A stretch of DNA of 64,000 nucleotides, from the NCBI RefSeq assembly GCF_030247195.1, contig NC_080670.1, positions 164,124,080 to 164,188,079 on the forward strand, in the 5' to 3' direction. The DNA comes from Topomyia yanbarensis. Its lineage: Eukaryota > Arthropoda > Insecta > Diptera > Culicidae. Numbering within the stretch: the stretch's first letter is position 1; every line of letters starts with the position of its first letter. The position numbers and the translations under genes are program-made. Under the pieces are notes generated by a model that worked only from the letters and a program-made list of their open reading frames with translations, did not search any database and was not told the origin of the DNA. Below are positions 1-9,670 of this stretch, in pieces.

Positions 1-1140
1 GTTCAATTGTACCAAATACCGTAATCTAGGCCAGTGTAAAGTGATATATTTTATAAGAAAATCGTAATCAATATTTCCAGACAGTCCAGTTATTTCAAAA
101 CCGAGTTTTCCAATAATACTAAAAATGGTCAGTAAGTACTGAAATGGAAGGTAGTAGTCTCTACGTACAGAGATATAGCTGTTTATAAACGTTTATTTTA
201 TAAAAACATGGTCATGAAGAGGATGTAGAGCCAAGATAGAAGCCCGAATAATTAAAGAAATCGTGCGGCAACCTGGCCCAATAGGGTTTAAATCGGTAAG
301 TAACCCTATGCCAACCGTTTCCCGCCTATCACCCTCTCGCTCTTCCACACCTAACCCAGTTGCTGAGACAGTGCACCTTGAAGAAAAATGTGTTTAAAGC
401 TTTCGCTATCTCTTTTGTCACAATTTCTACGCAACGTAAGAAGCAATATGTGATTCAAGGGCCTCGGGTTACGGAGTAATTGTACAGAATAATCTGAACT
501 TTAGGTTAGGTTTAGAAATAGTGCGTGGTGTAAGGATTCTAGAAAATGTTTTGCAATTCTTTCCCATTTTCTCTAAAAACCAATTTTAGAATTGACGAAA
601 GAATTTCTTACACGGATTGTAAGTCTTCCGGGAATTTTTCTGTGTGGAGTGTAAAAAGACAATCATGTCAAACCTCGACCTTTCAACTCAGGGTTTTGCA
701 CGGAAACTATTGCATCTAGTTTCCGTGCAAAAACATAGGTTAAAGGGTTCACAACCTAGTGCGCAACTTTCCCAATCTAAGCCTCCTCACTCAATCAGTA
801 GTAGAGAGTCAATCTCATTTGAGGGGTTATATATTTTGAGATGCGAAAAAAGTTTAAAAAAAGGTAATATTGAAAAAAGGTTGGGGATTCTATCTGGTAC
901 GGGCGCTTTCTTCACTTTTAAACCCTTTGCTAACGCGATGAGTTCCTCATTGGAGACTTGTATCACTTCGGAATTGTCCTGCTCTACCTAGCCATACGGT
1001 ATAATCGGCCATATCATTGGATCGTGCTCCGGAAAGAGCCCTGCAGATTACCAAGCCACATTTCCAGAGGTGTCATGTCTTCGCCATCGTCACACGGCAT
1101 GCGTCACCCCAGGTGTTGGCGTCAGCCCTCTGGCACAACT
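1..1140. other. Unassigned AT-rich flank
   Basis: No gene, RNA or repeat recognised. Short open frames here have no family features and look like chance. The segment ends where the minus-strand R1-like fragment begins. Confidence 0.5.
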
Positions 1141-1149
1141 CTTTAAAGG

Positions 1150-2042
1150 AAACCGTTTTTCTACGCTTTATCTCACGTTTCAATGCTGCCCTTTGCGGTG
1201 CTGAATACTATTTTACGCACCTCTCTGTCCGCTTCGGTGCTCGCTCTCTGGGCGCTTCTTCTGGCTCTAAGGCAGCTTGCGCGAAGGGTTCTGTACTCCT
1301 CGCTCCACCAGTATGCTGGACGCCGTCTGTTCCTTGGCTCTAGTTTTCTTGGCATTGTGATGTCGCATGCTTTTGCTAGCGTTTCTGTTAACTCTTCCGC
1401 GTTCATGTCAGAGGAGTCGCTCGCTGCTTGAAATGCTTCCACAAAGAGATCGTTGTTAAATGGCTTCACATTCCACTTCCATTCGTGAACTCTCGCTCTC
1501 TATATTGACGCTTGGTATCGTTGACCAAAACTGTACCGGATTGCCAGGTGATCACTGTGCGTGTAGTCTTCGCAAACTCTTCAGTTCATGTTTGCTAATG
1601 ACACTAATGACGGGCTTCAAAAGGTAATAGATTCCCGTCCATTTCTGCGGAAAGTTGTGCTGGTGCCCTCATAGCATACCCTCTTGTGTTGGTATGTCTG
1701 CTTCCCCACTCCACTGCCCAAGCATTGAAATCTCCTCCAATGACAATTGGTCTTCGTCCGGTTAGCTCTCCAGTAAGTTCATCAAGCATCCGATGGAACT
1801 GCTCTACTGTCCATCTAGGGGGTGTGTAGTAGCTACATATAAAAATCTCTTTAACTTTGGCAATCACGAAGCCTTCGTATGAGTTTCAGACCACTTTCTG
1901 TATGTGGCCGTTCCTTTTCTATCCGCCGCCAAGTTACCGTTGTCGATAGGGATTCGATATGGCTCAGCAATAATTGCAACATCGCATTTCGTTTCTGTTG
2001 CTGTGCAGTTTCGCAATGATTGAGGTTTAACTGGGTCACTTC
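1150..2042 (-). pseudogene. R1-clade LINE ORF2 fragment (endonuclease)
   Basis: Degenerate start of ORF2 of a non-LTR retrotransposon, read right to left. ORF2 starts at the ATG at 2045-2043 with a typical endonuclease opening (TQLNLNHCETAQQQ). After a frame change, 1867-1604 carries the AP-endonuclease signature GGDFNAWAVEWGS, preceded by YYTPPRW. A third open piece (1469-1173) matches the basic linker between endonuclease and reverse transcriptase (RRRPAYWWSEEY). The endonuclease would nick target DNA for target-primed reverse transcription. Frame breaks and loss of the whole RT make it inactive. The clade call rests on the ORF2 opening and CCHC ORF1 and could be a related group such as Loa. 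Confidence 0.8.
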
Positions 2043-2044
2043 CA

Positions 2045-2300
2045 TCACTTCTGGCACTCCATCGCCATTTTGTGCGCTGGGCATATTAAGCCTCCCGTCA
2101 CGTGGTCTTTCCCACCCTCCTTTGCGCAAAGCATGCACATCGGTTGCTTCGTGCAATCTCTTGAAAAGTGTCCCTTCTCCCCACATTTTCTGCACAGATC
2201 AGATCTATCCGGGAGTTTGCAATTTCTCGCCTGGTATTTGAAGCATTTGTCTGGAAACTCTTGGGACAGCCTCAAGTGAACACCGTATCGACACCGTCTG
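2045..2300 (-). pseudogene. R1-clade LINE ORF1 (gag-like) C-terminus, CCHC knuckles
   Basis: C-terminal end of the gag-like ORF1 of the same element. Three cysteine-rich knuckles follow one another: CFKYQARNC (second Cys replaced by Tyr), CRKCGEKGHFSRDC (a perfect C-X2-C-X4-H-X4-C) and CMLCAKEGGKDH. Such knuckles bind element RNA in the retrotransposition particle. The ORF1 stop codon overlaps the ORF2 start as TGATG (2047-2043), an arrangement suited to termination-reinitiation. The 5' part of ORF1 is absent; sequence beyond about 2300 turns into a TG-rich simple repeat. Confidence 0.85.
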
Positions 2301-2315
2301 CGTACCGCCGAACGC

Positions 2316-2352
2316 CTTCTGTGTGTGTATGTGTGCGTATGTGAGTGTATAT
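2316..2352. repeat. TG/TATG-rich simple repeat
   Basis: Imperfect run of TGTG/TATG units at the truncated edge of the R1 fragment. Confidence 0.7.
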
Positions 2353-2369
2353 CATTTAAACTCACACAA

Positions 2370-3590
2370 GCGCAGAGATGGCTGAACCGATTTACACAAA
2401 CTTAGTTTAAACTGCAAGGTATAACGCTCCCATAAGCTGCTATTGAATTTTTAATTGATTCGACTTCCGATTCCGGAGTTACGGGTTGAAGAGTGCGGTC
2501 ACACAGCAAATTCCCATATAAACTGGTACCACCATGATGTCCAAATGATGTAATACAAATTAAAATGGGTCACTTGGATTTGCGGGTCTAGATCACTAAT
2601 GATCACTCAAAGCAGCTTTAACAACATTGGCCACCTATGATGGTTCATTATGCCCCCAGGGAAAGTTAGTAAGCGTCGATTTTCGTGGTAGTCGTGGGAT
2701 ACGTGTTAAGTGTAATAAGAATGTAATGGACATTTCTAGAGCGAGTAAAGGCGCTATAACCTAGGCTTATTAGCCAGGGCAAGGTGTAAATACCTCTGTC
2801 CCATCCCAAAGGACCAAAGGAGTGACATTAACCTTCTTAGCAAGGTCACTCCCAACGATTTATTATACATATCCCCTTCAAACTGAAACGGTCGGTACGG
2901 TTGTCCTCGTTTCTTCCTCCTTTAAGATTCAAAACAATTCGTTAATTAAATTATTCATTAAATGAATAATTTTATTGCCGTCTATTTTTGAAACATCTTC
3001 AAACCCAACTCTGCACAGTAGGCCTGGCCGTTTTAATATTTGCGACATATAAAAATATGCTTCAAATATTAATATTGACAAGAAAAACACTACAGAATAA
3101 CTGCAGTGTTTTCCAGGATGCTTTTCAATATTGGCTGTGTAAGGGTTAGAATAGAATAGAATAGAATAAGAATGTAATGAATCATAGTTTGGATAAATAA
3201 GAAAGGCACAATCGCACTACTAGGTGGATTTATACAGATTTTTTTGAAAGAAGTTTGAAAATCATAAAGCCAAGAAAAATTCATTGGTATATGGGTCTGC
3301 GGTGTCTTTGAAAGATTCACTGAAAACAAATGTTTTTTTTTGCAAACGGGGACGATTTTTTTCAAAAAAGTAGGAAATCTACCCCAGAAGCATCGCCCAA
3401 GTTATGAAGTGGCTATTTGAACGTTCGGAATACTAATATGACATGGGATAATAATCGATGAAATGAACAACAATCTTGAAGTTATTTATTTTCATTTTTC
3501 ATCTGACCTATGTTGGTCTACATGAAATTTAATGTTGTTGTATGGGAAAAGCCCATTTCAAGGTTCACTTCAGAAGCAGACCTAGAATGC
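2370..3590. other. Unassigned stretch with short simple repeat
   Basis: No coding sequence recognised. The phrase GGCTGAACCGATTTACACAA near 2380 resembles openings of dispersed mosquito repeats (compare GGCTTAACCAATTGCCG near 58005). A pentanucleotide run (AATAG, about four units) lies at 3147-3171. The rest shows nothing I can name. Confidence 0.4.
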
Positions 3591-3599
3591 GCGTAAAAC

Positions 3600-4749
3600 C
3601 CATAATCTTTTCGCACGTTTTTTCTACAATTACAATGATCTGACATTACAAATTGACAAAATTACATACAAGGTATACAACATTTCAATAACATTACAGA
3701 AATATTTTCACATAATCTTATAAGTTAAGTCAATCTCCTAAGTCTATTCTTGAAAACATCACTAGAAACATAAAAATCGAAATGGTCATACACACTATTG
3801 AAAACATTACACATCGCCCTTACGGGTTCGTTCTGACCGTAATCGGTGCGCTGAAAGTCTAGTCTTAAAAAGTTACGTGATCTAAGGTTTCTGGGGGGTA
3901 CCTTAATGTTGATTTTTGAGAGAATATCTGGGGCATCCATTTCGCCAGTCAATATTTTCCCAGCAAATACCGCTCTGAATGTATTTCGCCTTTTTGCCAG
4001 AGTTTCCATATCGAGCAGACGACAGCGAACAATGTATGGTGGTAGCTCTGTTGGGTTACGCCACGGCAAAGTTCTAAGAGAAAAGCGGAGGAATCTTGCT
4101 TGTACTGCTTCAATTCTGTTAGTCCAAATGCTCGTATAAGGACACCAAATGGCAGCGGAAGCTTCCAGGACAAACCGAACAAGTGAAAAATACAATGCCC
4201 GTAGACAATATGGATCAGTATACTCGTTGGCAATTCTTATTATGAAGCCAAGGTTTCTATTTCTCTGTGCTATAACGTGAGAGTAATGGTTTCTGAATGT
4301 CAGTTGCGAGTCCAGGAGTACACCAAGGTCTCTGATAACTGACACTCTCTCTAGCAATTGGCCGGCGATGTTGTAGCTCCAGAGAATTGGATTTTTTCTG
4401 CGCGTGAAAGATATTATAGAGCATTTGGACACACTGAGAACCAACAAGTTGCGATTACACCAGTTACAGAAAGCATCTAGATGTCGCTGAAGTTCGATGC
4501 AGTCCTCTATTGACCGCACAATGAGGAAGAGTTTGAGATCATCAGCATATATGAGTTTGCACCCTGGGGGTATAACATAGCAGACGTCGTTGAAGAATAA
4601 AGAAAAAAGCAACGGTCCGAGATTGCTCCCTTGAGGTACACCCGACAAGTTGATGAAGCTATATGACACGTTACTTCCTAATTTCACAGACAGAGAACGA
4701 TCTACGAGATATGATTTAAGCCATCCTGTAAAATTTGATGGAGCACCCA
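3600..4749 (-). pseudogene. CR1-clade LINE RT, palm to C-terminus, plus 3' UTR
   Basis: Carboxy-terminal two thirds of a CR1-type ORF2. Reading down from 4749, the RT motifs come in order: NFTGWLKSYLVDR, GVPQGSNLGPLLF, the catalytic box YADD in KLIYADDLKLF, CSIISFTRR and RDLGVLLDSQLTF, then the thumb and C-terminal part ending at the stop near 3725. The frame is open for over 330 codons, unusually intact for this window. About 120 bp of AT-rich 3' UTR follows to roughly 3600; no obvious 3' tail remains. The N-terminal RT half continues at 5158-5690 beyond an inserted MITE. The domain copies element RNA at the nicked target. Confidence 0.88.
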
Positions 4750-5157
4750 CAAGAGGGTGAATGTTTTGACGTTTCTTTGAAAAATGAGTGAAGCCAACAT
4801 AAGCTGGCTTCCTGGGTCGGCTAGTTGCCAAAAATGACAGCGAACGCGCTTTAAGCAACGTTCACATCGCTACGAGCCAATGTTGCTAACTCGACCTGAG
4901 ACTTATCGAATGCAAACAAACTTCAGTTTGATGTGTTTAACTGGACTTCAGGTGATAAAAGCATTCGGATTTTGTGGGGCTGAAGCGATGCAAGAGAAAG
5001 CGTTATTTTCATATATTGTTAATAATTACTTGTTTTGAATCCAACTTTTAAACAGTGTTGTACAGTTCATATGAACGGACCTTGAACATTTGAAGCGCAG
5101 CTAGCGCTACTAGCATTTAGTGGTAGCTTCATGCAACGAACAGTTTTCACGGGGCTG
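4750..5157. mobile_element. hAT-like MITE inserted in the CR1 RT
   Basis: A 408-bp insert flanked by the perfect 8-bp direct repeat AGCACCCA (4742-4749 and 5158-5165). Termini are CAAGAGGGTGAA and, inverted, CAGCCCCGTGAAAAC: CA...TG ends with a shared GTGAA core but poor terminal inverted repeats. It carries no coding sequence. An 8-bp duplication with CA-type ends fits the hAT superfamily. Deleting the insert and one repeat rejoins the RT frame through ERLGAPSNFTGW, so both boundaries are well supported. Confidence 0.82.
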
Positions 5158-5690
5158 AGCACCCAGCCGCTCGATCTTTGCCAGAAGAAGAGAGTGGTCT
5201 ACACGATCGAAGGCAGCTTTAAGATCAGTGTATATAGTGTCTACTTGTGATCCATCTTCGATGTTTTTAATACTGTACGATGTAAATTGGGCTAGATTGG
5301 TGGTTGTTGACCTGCCTGCAAAAAAGCCATGTTAATCCTTCGATATGTATGCTTTGGTCTCAAGAAAGAGCATATTTCCTACTAGGATCTCAAATAACTT
5401 TGATCCAGCGCAGAGCGAGGTTATGCCACGATAGTTCGCAACATTTTGCTTATCACCTTTTTTAAAAACGGGAAACATTACTGATTTTTTCCAACACACG
5501 GGAAACACTGATTGCGACAGTGATTGGTTGAAGATTAGTCGTAAAGGTGTACACAATGCGCTTGTGCATTTTTTCACTATAATGGAAGGAATCCCATCCA
5601 ACCCCACCGATGTAGAGGACTTTAACTTGCTTATGGCAGCCATAATGTCTTCGTCAGCAAGAATTTCGGATTTTCGTATAACAAAAAGGT
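5158..5690 (-). pseudogene. CR1-clade LINE RT, N-terminal half
   Basis: Fingers and first palm motifs of the element continued at 3600-4749. Going down from about 5670: ADEDIMAAISKLKSS, VGLDGIPSIIVKK, FPVCWKKSVMFPVFKKGD, NYRGITSLC, then after one in-frame TAA the HGFFAGRSTTTN box and DTIYTDLKAAFDRVDH with the first catalytic Asp. The single stop sits where related elements have Gln (QHGF), consistent with a CAA to TAA change. Upstream of 5690 the element is cut off by an unrelated repeat, so endonuclease and ORF1 are missing. Confidence 0.85.
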
Positions 5691-6395
5691 AAACAAACAA
5701 ATATTAATTTACGGATTTATTTATTTCCTCCAATTCCTCTTGCTGCACTGTGCACTCTACGCTGCTTGTCGATCTGTTGGCGGGAAAGCAGGCGGTTTCT
5801 TCCGACTGTATTTCCGGATACAACGGTCGCATTCTCCCTGATGGTTTCTGTTGGCTGCTCCGGCAGTGGTTCTTGACGTTTAGCAAGTGAGGTGAACTTG
5901 GTTCATTTGTTGGAACCTCCCTAGTGATGGTTACGAAATATCTCCCCTGCTGCCCGGAAGGAATCCTGGAAGACACCGTAGCGTTCTTTCCAGATGGATC
6001 CGATGTCTCACCATCTTCCCTCCTCTTGGCTGTTAGCTGTAGAGTAGAGCAAGGCTCGTTCGGTTTATCCTCTACAGCTAGAGGGGCGGGCGTTTTGGAT
6101 CGTTTGCGGTTAGCCGGGGAAGGGAAAACTGCTTGATGATTAGCTTCCCCTGACGGCGATCCAGCACCACAATTACTAGTACCCAAAACCACGGCACTTT
6201 TCGATGGATTCACTTTTCGTTGCACACGCTCACTCCAGGATCAGGTGATGGTAAACTGCTCCAAAACTCGCTGTTCGCCTTCCACCACTGTCGCCGTTGT
6301 CACTCTCCGTTCCACGAATTCAGCACACTTTTTGACAGCAAGAGAGAATTGTGGCATATCTTACTTTATGTTACTTATTCACAAATATAAATCAA
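5690..6395 (-). repeat. Dispersed repeat with unidentified ORF, copy 1
   Basis: Homologous to 25830-26405: both carry the same ordered phrases on the + strand, e.g. CTTGGCTGTTAGCTGTAGAG, TCCTCTAC-GAGAGGGGCG and GGCGATCCAGCACC. On the minus strand this copy keeps a 173-codon open frame (6225-5704), rich in Ser, Pro and Lys, with RYFVTITREVPTNEPSSP as its most regular part. I recognise no domain. The matching frame in copy 2 is broken. Both copies begin at ACAAAAA-GTAAACAAA, probably the element edge. It may be an ORF of an undescribed transposon or a multicopy retrocopy. Confidence 0.6.
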
Positions 6396-6400
6396 AATTT

Positions 6401-6655
6401 CTAGAGAAAATTTTCAATAGGACGTAAGTAACATTGAGAGCCTCTCTTTGTTTACTTTCTCTTTCGTTTATTACGACGTCATTACAACACTTTGCACTAA
6501 TTTTCCAGTACATATCGAAAGCCGACGATTTTTACTAGAATATTATGCAAAGAGTAGAGTAGTAAATGTTGAAATGGCCGAGTAATGAACAGAAGAGAAA
6601 GACCCCAAAGAGAATCTCTCATTGTTATTAACGTCCTATTGAAATTTTTCTATAG
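6401..6655. mobile_element. Palindromic MITE (255 bp)
   Basis: Imperfect inverted arms of about 110 bp: CTAGAGAAAATTTTCAATAG at 6401 pairs with the inverse of 6655 (CTATAGAAAAATTTCAATAG), continuing through GACGT-A-TAACA-TGAGAG. No coding capacity. Outer CTA is compatible with a TA target duplication. Confidence 0.75.
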
Positions 6656-7836
6656 ATTTATCTAGTCTGTCTACACGAACAAACGCGAAAGTAAACAAAA
6701 ATTTACAACTAAATGATACGGTCTAGAACAGCGGTGAGCAAGTCGAAAAAACAAATATACTTTACGGAGAGAGTACGTAAAAACTGGTATATTTCCATAT
6801 AGAGCTAAATTGTTACCCTAAAGGGCTACAAATAGCAAAGTGGGATATGGTATCTTTTTATTGAGATTTTAAGAAAATTGTTTAAGCCATCTCCGCGAAA
6901 TGTGGACATTTTTCTAACATGTCCGCATGTGGTAAAGGCTTCTTTCTGTCACGTTACATTTTTACGCATATTTCATAAAATAAGTCAGCAAAAACGATAA
7001 ACCGATGGTTCGATGATCTTCGTTGGGGAATAGAGCCGTGGGCTATACGGGACCACGCCGGGTTTTAGGGGTTCGGTGGGTTGCTTCCGCCACAGTAGCC
7101 GATGTTGTTGACTCTATCCCTGGTGTTCATGTGCGGAGGAGGAACTCATCGGCCCAAGTGTCGATGAGCGGGGGCCAGGCTCAACCAGACCTCACCGGAC
7201 TCAAGCCTTAAAAACGTTCGTTCCCACCAATCGACGCACACGTGTGACTCAGCAATATCGTAAATGGGCTCACCGGCCACCAGCACCACTCGAGGCAGAT
7301 GAATGGAGACATCGCTGCGTGTAGATCCGTCACGTGGTTATGTGAGTCGCTGATGACGTGATAAATATCGGATGGTTCTGCTTGATGTTGGACGAACCGT
7401 GAGAATTCTGGACGAAGAGGACTGTTTCCGTGCGGGTGTAGCGTGTAGTGCCTACCGACCGGATGGTGCCTTAGTCCGGGCTAACAGTGACGGAGAGTGT
7501 ATATTCCGATCCGGACTGGCTCCGAACGGACGGAGCGTATATCGAACGGATGCTGCTTGGATCCGGACTAAAGTTGATGGAAAGTTCCGGATGAACGGTG
7601 TATATATTCCGGACCGACTGTGCTCACTTCGGACGGGCTGTCTTCGTCGTCGACCCACAGTACTGGGATCCGTATCTTCCGGGGACTATCCCTGGATCGC
7701 ACTTCGCACTTGCTTTCGGTTGGTGGTTGTCACTCTCCAAAAACGTCTATATCTGACAACTGTCTTCTACCAACTGCCTTCGCCTCTTTTTTCAAACTCC
7801 TCTTTAACCTCTTCTCGCTCTCTCTCTTTCCCTCGT

Positions 7837-7873
<37 letters not shown>

Positions 7874-8555
7874 ACCGGATGTAGTGGTGTTGCGTGTCAA
7901 AATTTTTCGCCGCATTCTGTCAAGTTTGCCACAGTGCCTCATCGACGGGATGCTAGACGTGTGGTTTAGGGTAAGGCTTCTTAGGTGGCCTAACTTAATG
8001 CTAACATTGAATCATAGTAAATTTTAATTTGGAAAGGAAAACATTTCTAATTTATAGTATTTTTATGAGCCTTCATACACTAATGATATGAGACGACAAA
8101 AAACTATGCATTTATATAAATCTAACTATAAGTTACAAGAATTTCTTGTCCGTGGATCTTGTGAAATTGTGACTGGTTTATCAACGGTAACTATTGTTAT
8201 TTTCTCTACGATGCAGTTTTTTTTATTTGCAATTAAATTTTAAACTTAATTTATGTTTTTGCGTTAGGTATTTGTGAATAATTTATTAAAAGGGCGTATT
8301 TTCACTACTAGATATTTTTGTTGAAAAAAAATCAAAATGTTTTGGAAAATTTTTCTTAAGAGCATTTGACTTCGAAATTATATTTGGTATTCATATTGTA
8401 TAAGAAAATTATATTTACGGCTGACAAATACTAAGAAATTTAGAAAAAAACTTAAGTTAAAAATGCTTTCTTACTAATAACTTTCTATTAGTACAATTAC
8501 AGTTCCTTCAGTTTTTAGGCTTTCGTTAACAAAAAAAAACATTGTTTTTCTGTAA
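6656..8555. other. Unassigned; GC-rich segment and CT microsatellite
   Basis: No supported gene. From about 7020 to 7700 the DNA is markedly more GC-rich than its surroundings, with open frames on both strands but no recognisable domain. A related phrase recurs inside it (GGACGAA/CGGACGGA, ATATTCCGATCCGGACT and ATATTCCGGACCGACT), so it may be a degenerate tandem repeat or an old element 5' region. It runs into a CT dinucleotide tract at 7838-7873. 8030-8555 is plain AT-rich sequence. Confidence 0.4.
7838..7873. repeat. (CT)n microsatellite
   Basis: Almost perfect run of about 18 CT units; it explains the polar Arg-Glu and Ser-Leu runs in overlapping open frames. Confidence 0.95.
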
Positions 8556-8564
8556 TTGTGTTTT

Positions 8565-9670
8565 ATTTATTTTTTTCATCTAAGGATTTATTTGAAACGG
8601 CTCAATGCGTTAGCACGACTGAGCCGCGGGACTTTTAATTTTTCACAATAAGTAAAAATCTAAAATAAAATGCTATGAATGTCGGTCTTCCAGATCTTGT
8701 TGACGCAGTTTGCTGCTGCGTGTTGAGATCCTTTTCCTTGGCGGTGAAGCCGCTTGGGGGTCATTCAGTCTGCCTTCTCTCGCGTTAACGTTTCCGTCAA
8801 TGTCATCATCGGTACTGCTTTCTTGCTGTTCAGGATCAGAGGTTCTTATTTGTTTCTTGTTCTTACGGGTCGCTGTTGTAAATCCATCTTCATCGGTATT
8901 TGCTTCTTTATTGGCGATGCTATTTGTTGGTTTGGGAGCGGTTGTCGTAGTCGTTGTACCTGCATTTTTGGTTAATTGGATCGTTGTTTTTGGTTTAACT
9001 CAAGGTGTCAGTGGCTGCTTGTTAGAGTTGGCTGTAGTAGATGAGTTTTGGCTAGTTGCTTCGGTGCATGTTTTCCGTAGTGGGCTGTATGGTTACAGAA
9101 TTGGCATGTTGGGGTCTGCCCGGGATATGTGATAAGTGTTGTTTGCTTATAGGTCATGCTATCCTTCGGTGATTTGCATTCGATAGTCATGTAAGAAGGT
9201 ATTGGTTTAGTCACTCGCATCCTCACAATACGAACGCCGTTGGGAATGCCGGTGAAAAAATTTCTCCAGGTGTCATTCGTAATAGATTCTACTTCTCCAT
9301 ATTGCGACATGATTTGTTTGATGTAATCTTTCTTAGTGCGCGGGGCCAAATCATGGATACGTACGTCCACCATGCCGTTTTCCATATACACCGGGATCTT
9401 GATTCTGGTGTTATTAAACTCGACCTCGTGTTGCATGTTGTTCTTTTCAATGAAGTTTTCTGCCTGTGCTAAACTTCTAAACGTGATCAAAACACAGTTT
9501 TTAACGTGATGTAGCTGAAGGTACATAACTTCAGCGAGATTAAACTCCATTTTAACTTAAACTAATTGCTCCACTTCCTGAACTGTGGGTCTAACACGAG
9601 TTTTATTAAAGTTGATCGAAATCGTGTTATCCCGTAGCACGGGCAGTTTTGTTTCATTTGGCAAACTCAT
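8565..9670 (-). mobile_element. ORF1-only LINE-like element, copy A
   Basis: A gag-like ORF1 followed directly by a short 3' UTR and an A-rich tail (T-rich on +, 8560-8578), with no ORF2. The ORF1 start is the ATG at 9670-9668; translation runs MSLPNETKLPVLRDNTI and meets one TAA 37 codons in (Leu in copy B), then stays open to 9008. Features: an RRM-like fold with NTWRNF-TGIPNGV (as NDTWRNFFTGIPNGVR), PSYMTI, then a knuckle CQFCNHTAHYGKH whose last Cys is lost. Downstream the frame shifts. The 3' UTR has a stem-loop, CGGCTCA at 8598-8604 pairing with TGAGCCG at 8620-8626, shared in position with copy B. Confidence 0.75.

Noticed and set aside
1183..1431. + strand frames at 958-1431
   Set aside because: Antisense shadows of the minus-strand R1 ORF2 fragment.
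5689..6455. GTAAACAAA / TTTGTTTAC as terminal inverted repeats of the 5.7-6.4 kb repeat
   Set aside because: The right copy lies inside the independent palindromic MITE 6401-6655, so the match of nine bases is probably coincidence.
7372..8027. Overlapping frames of 135-170 codons
   Set aside because: Ser-Leu and Arg-Glu runs derive from the CT microsatellite; remaining sequence has no recognised domain.
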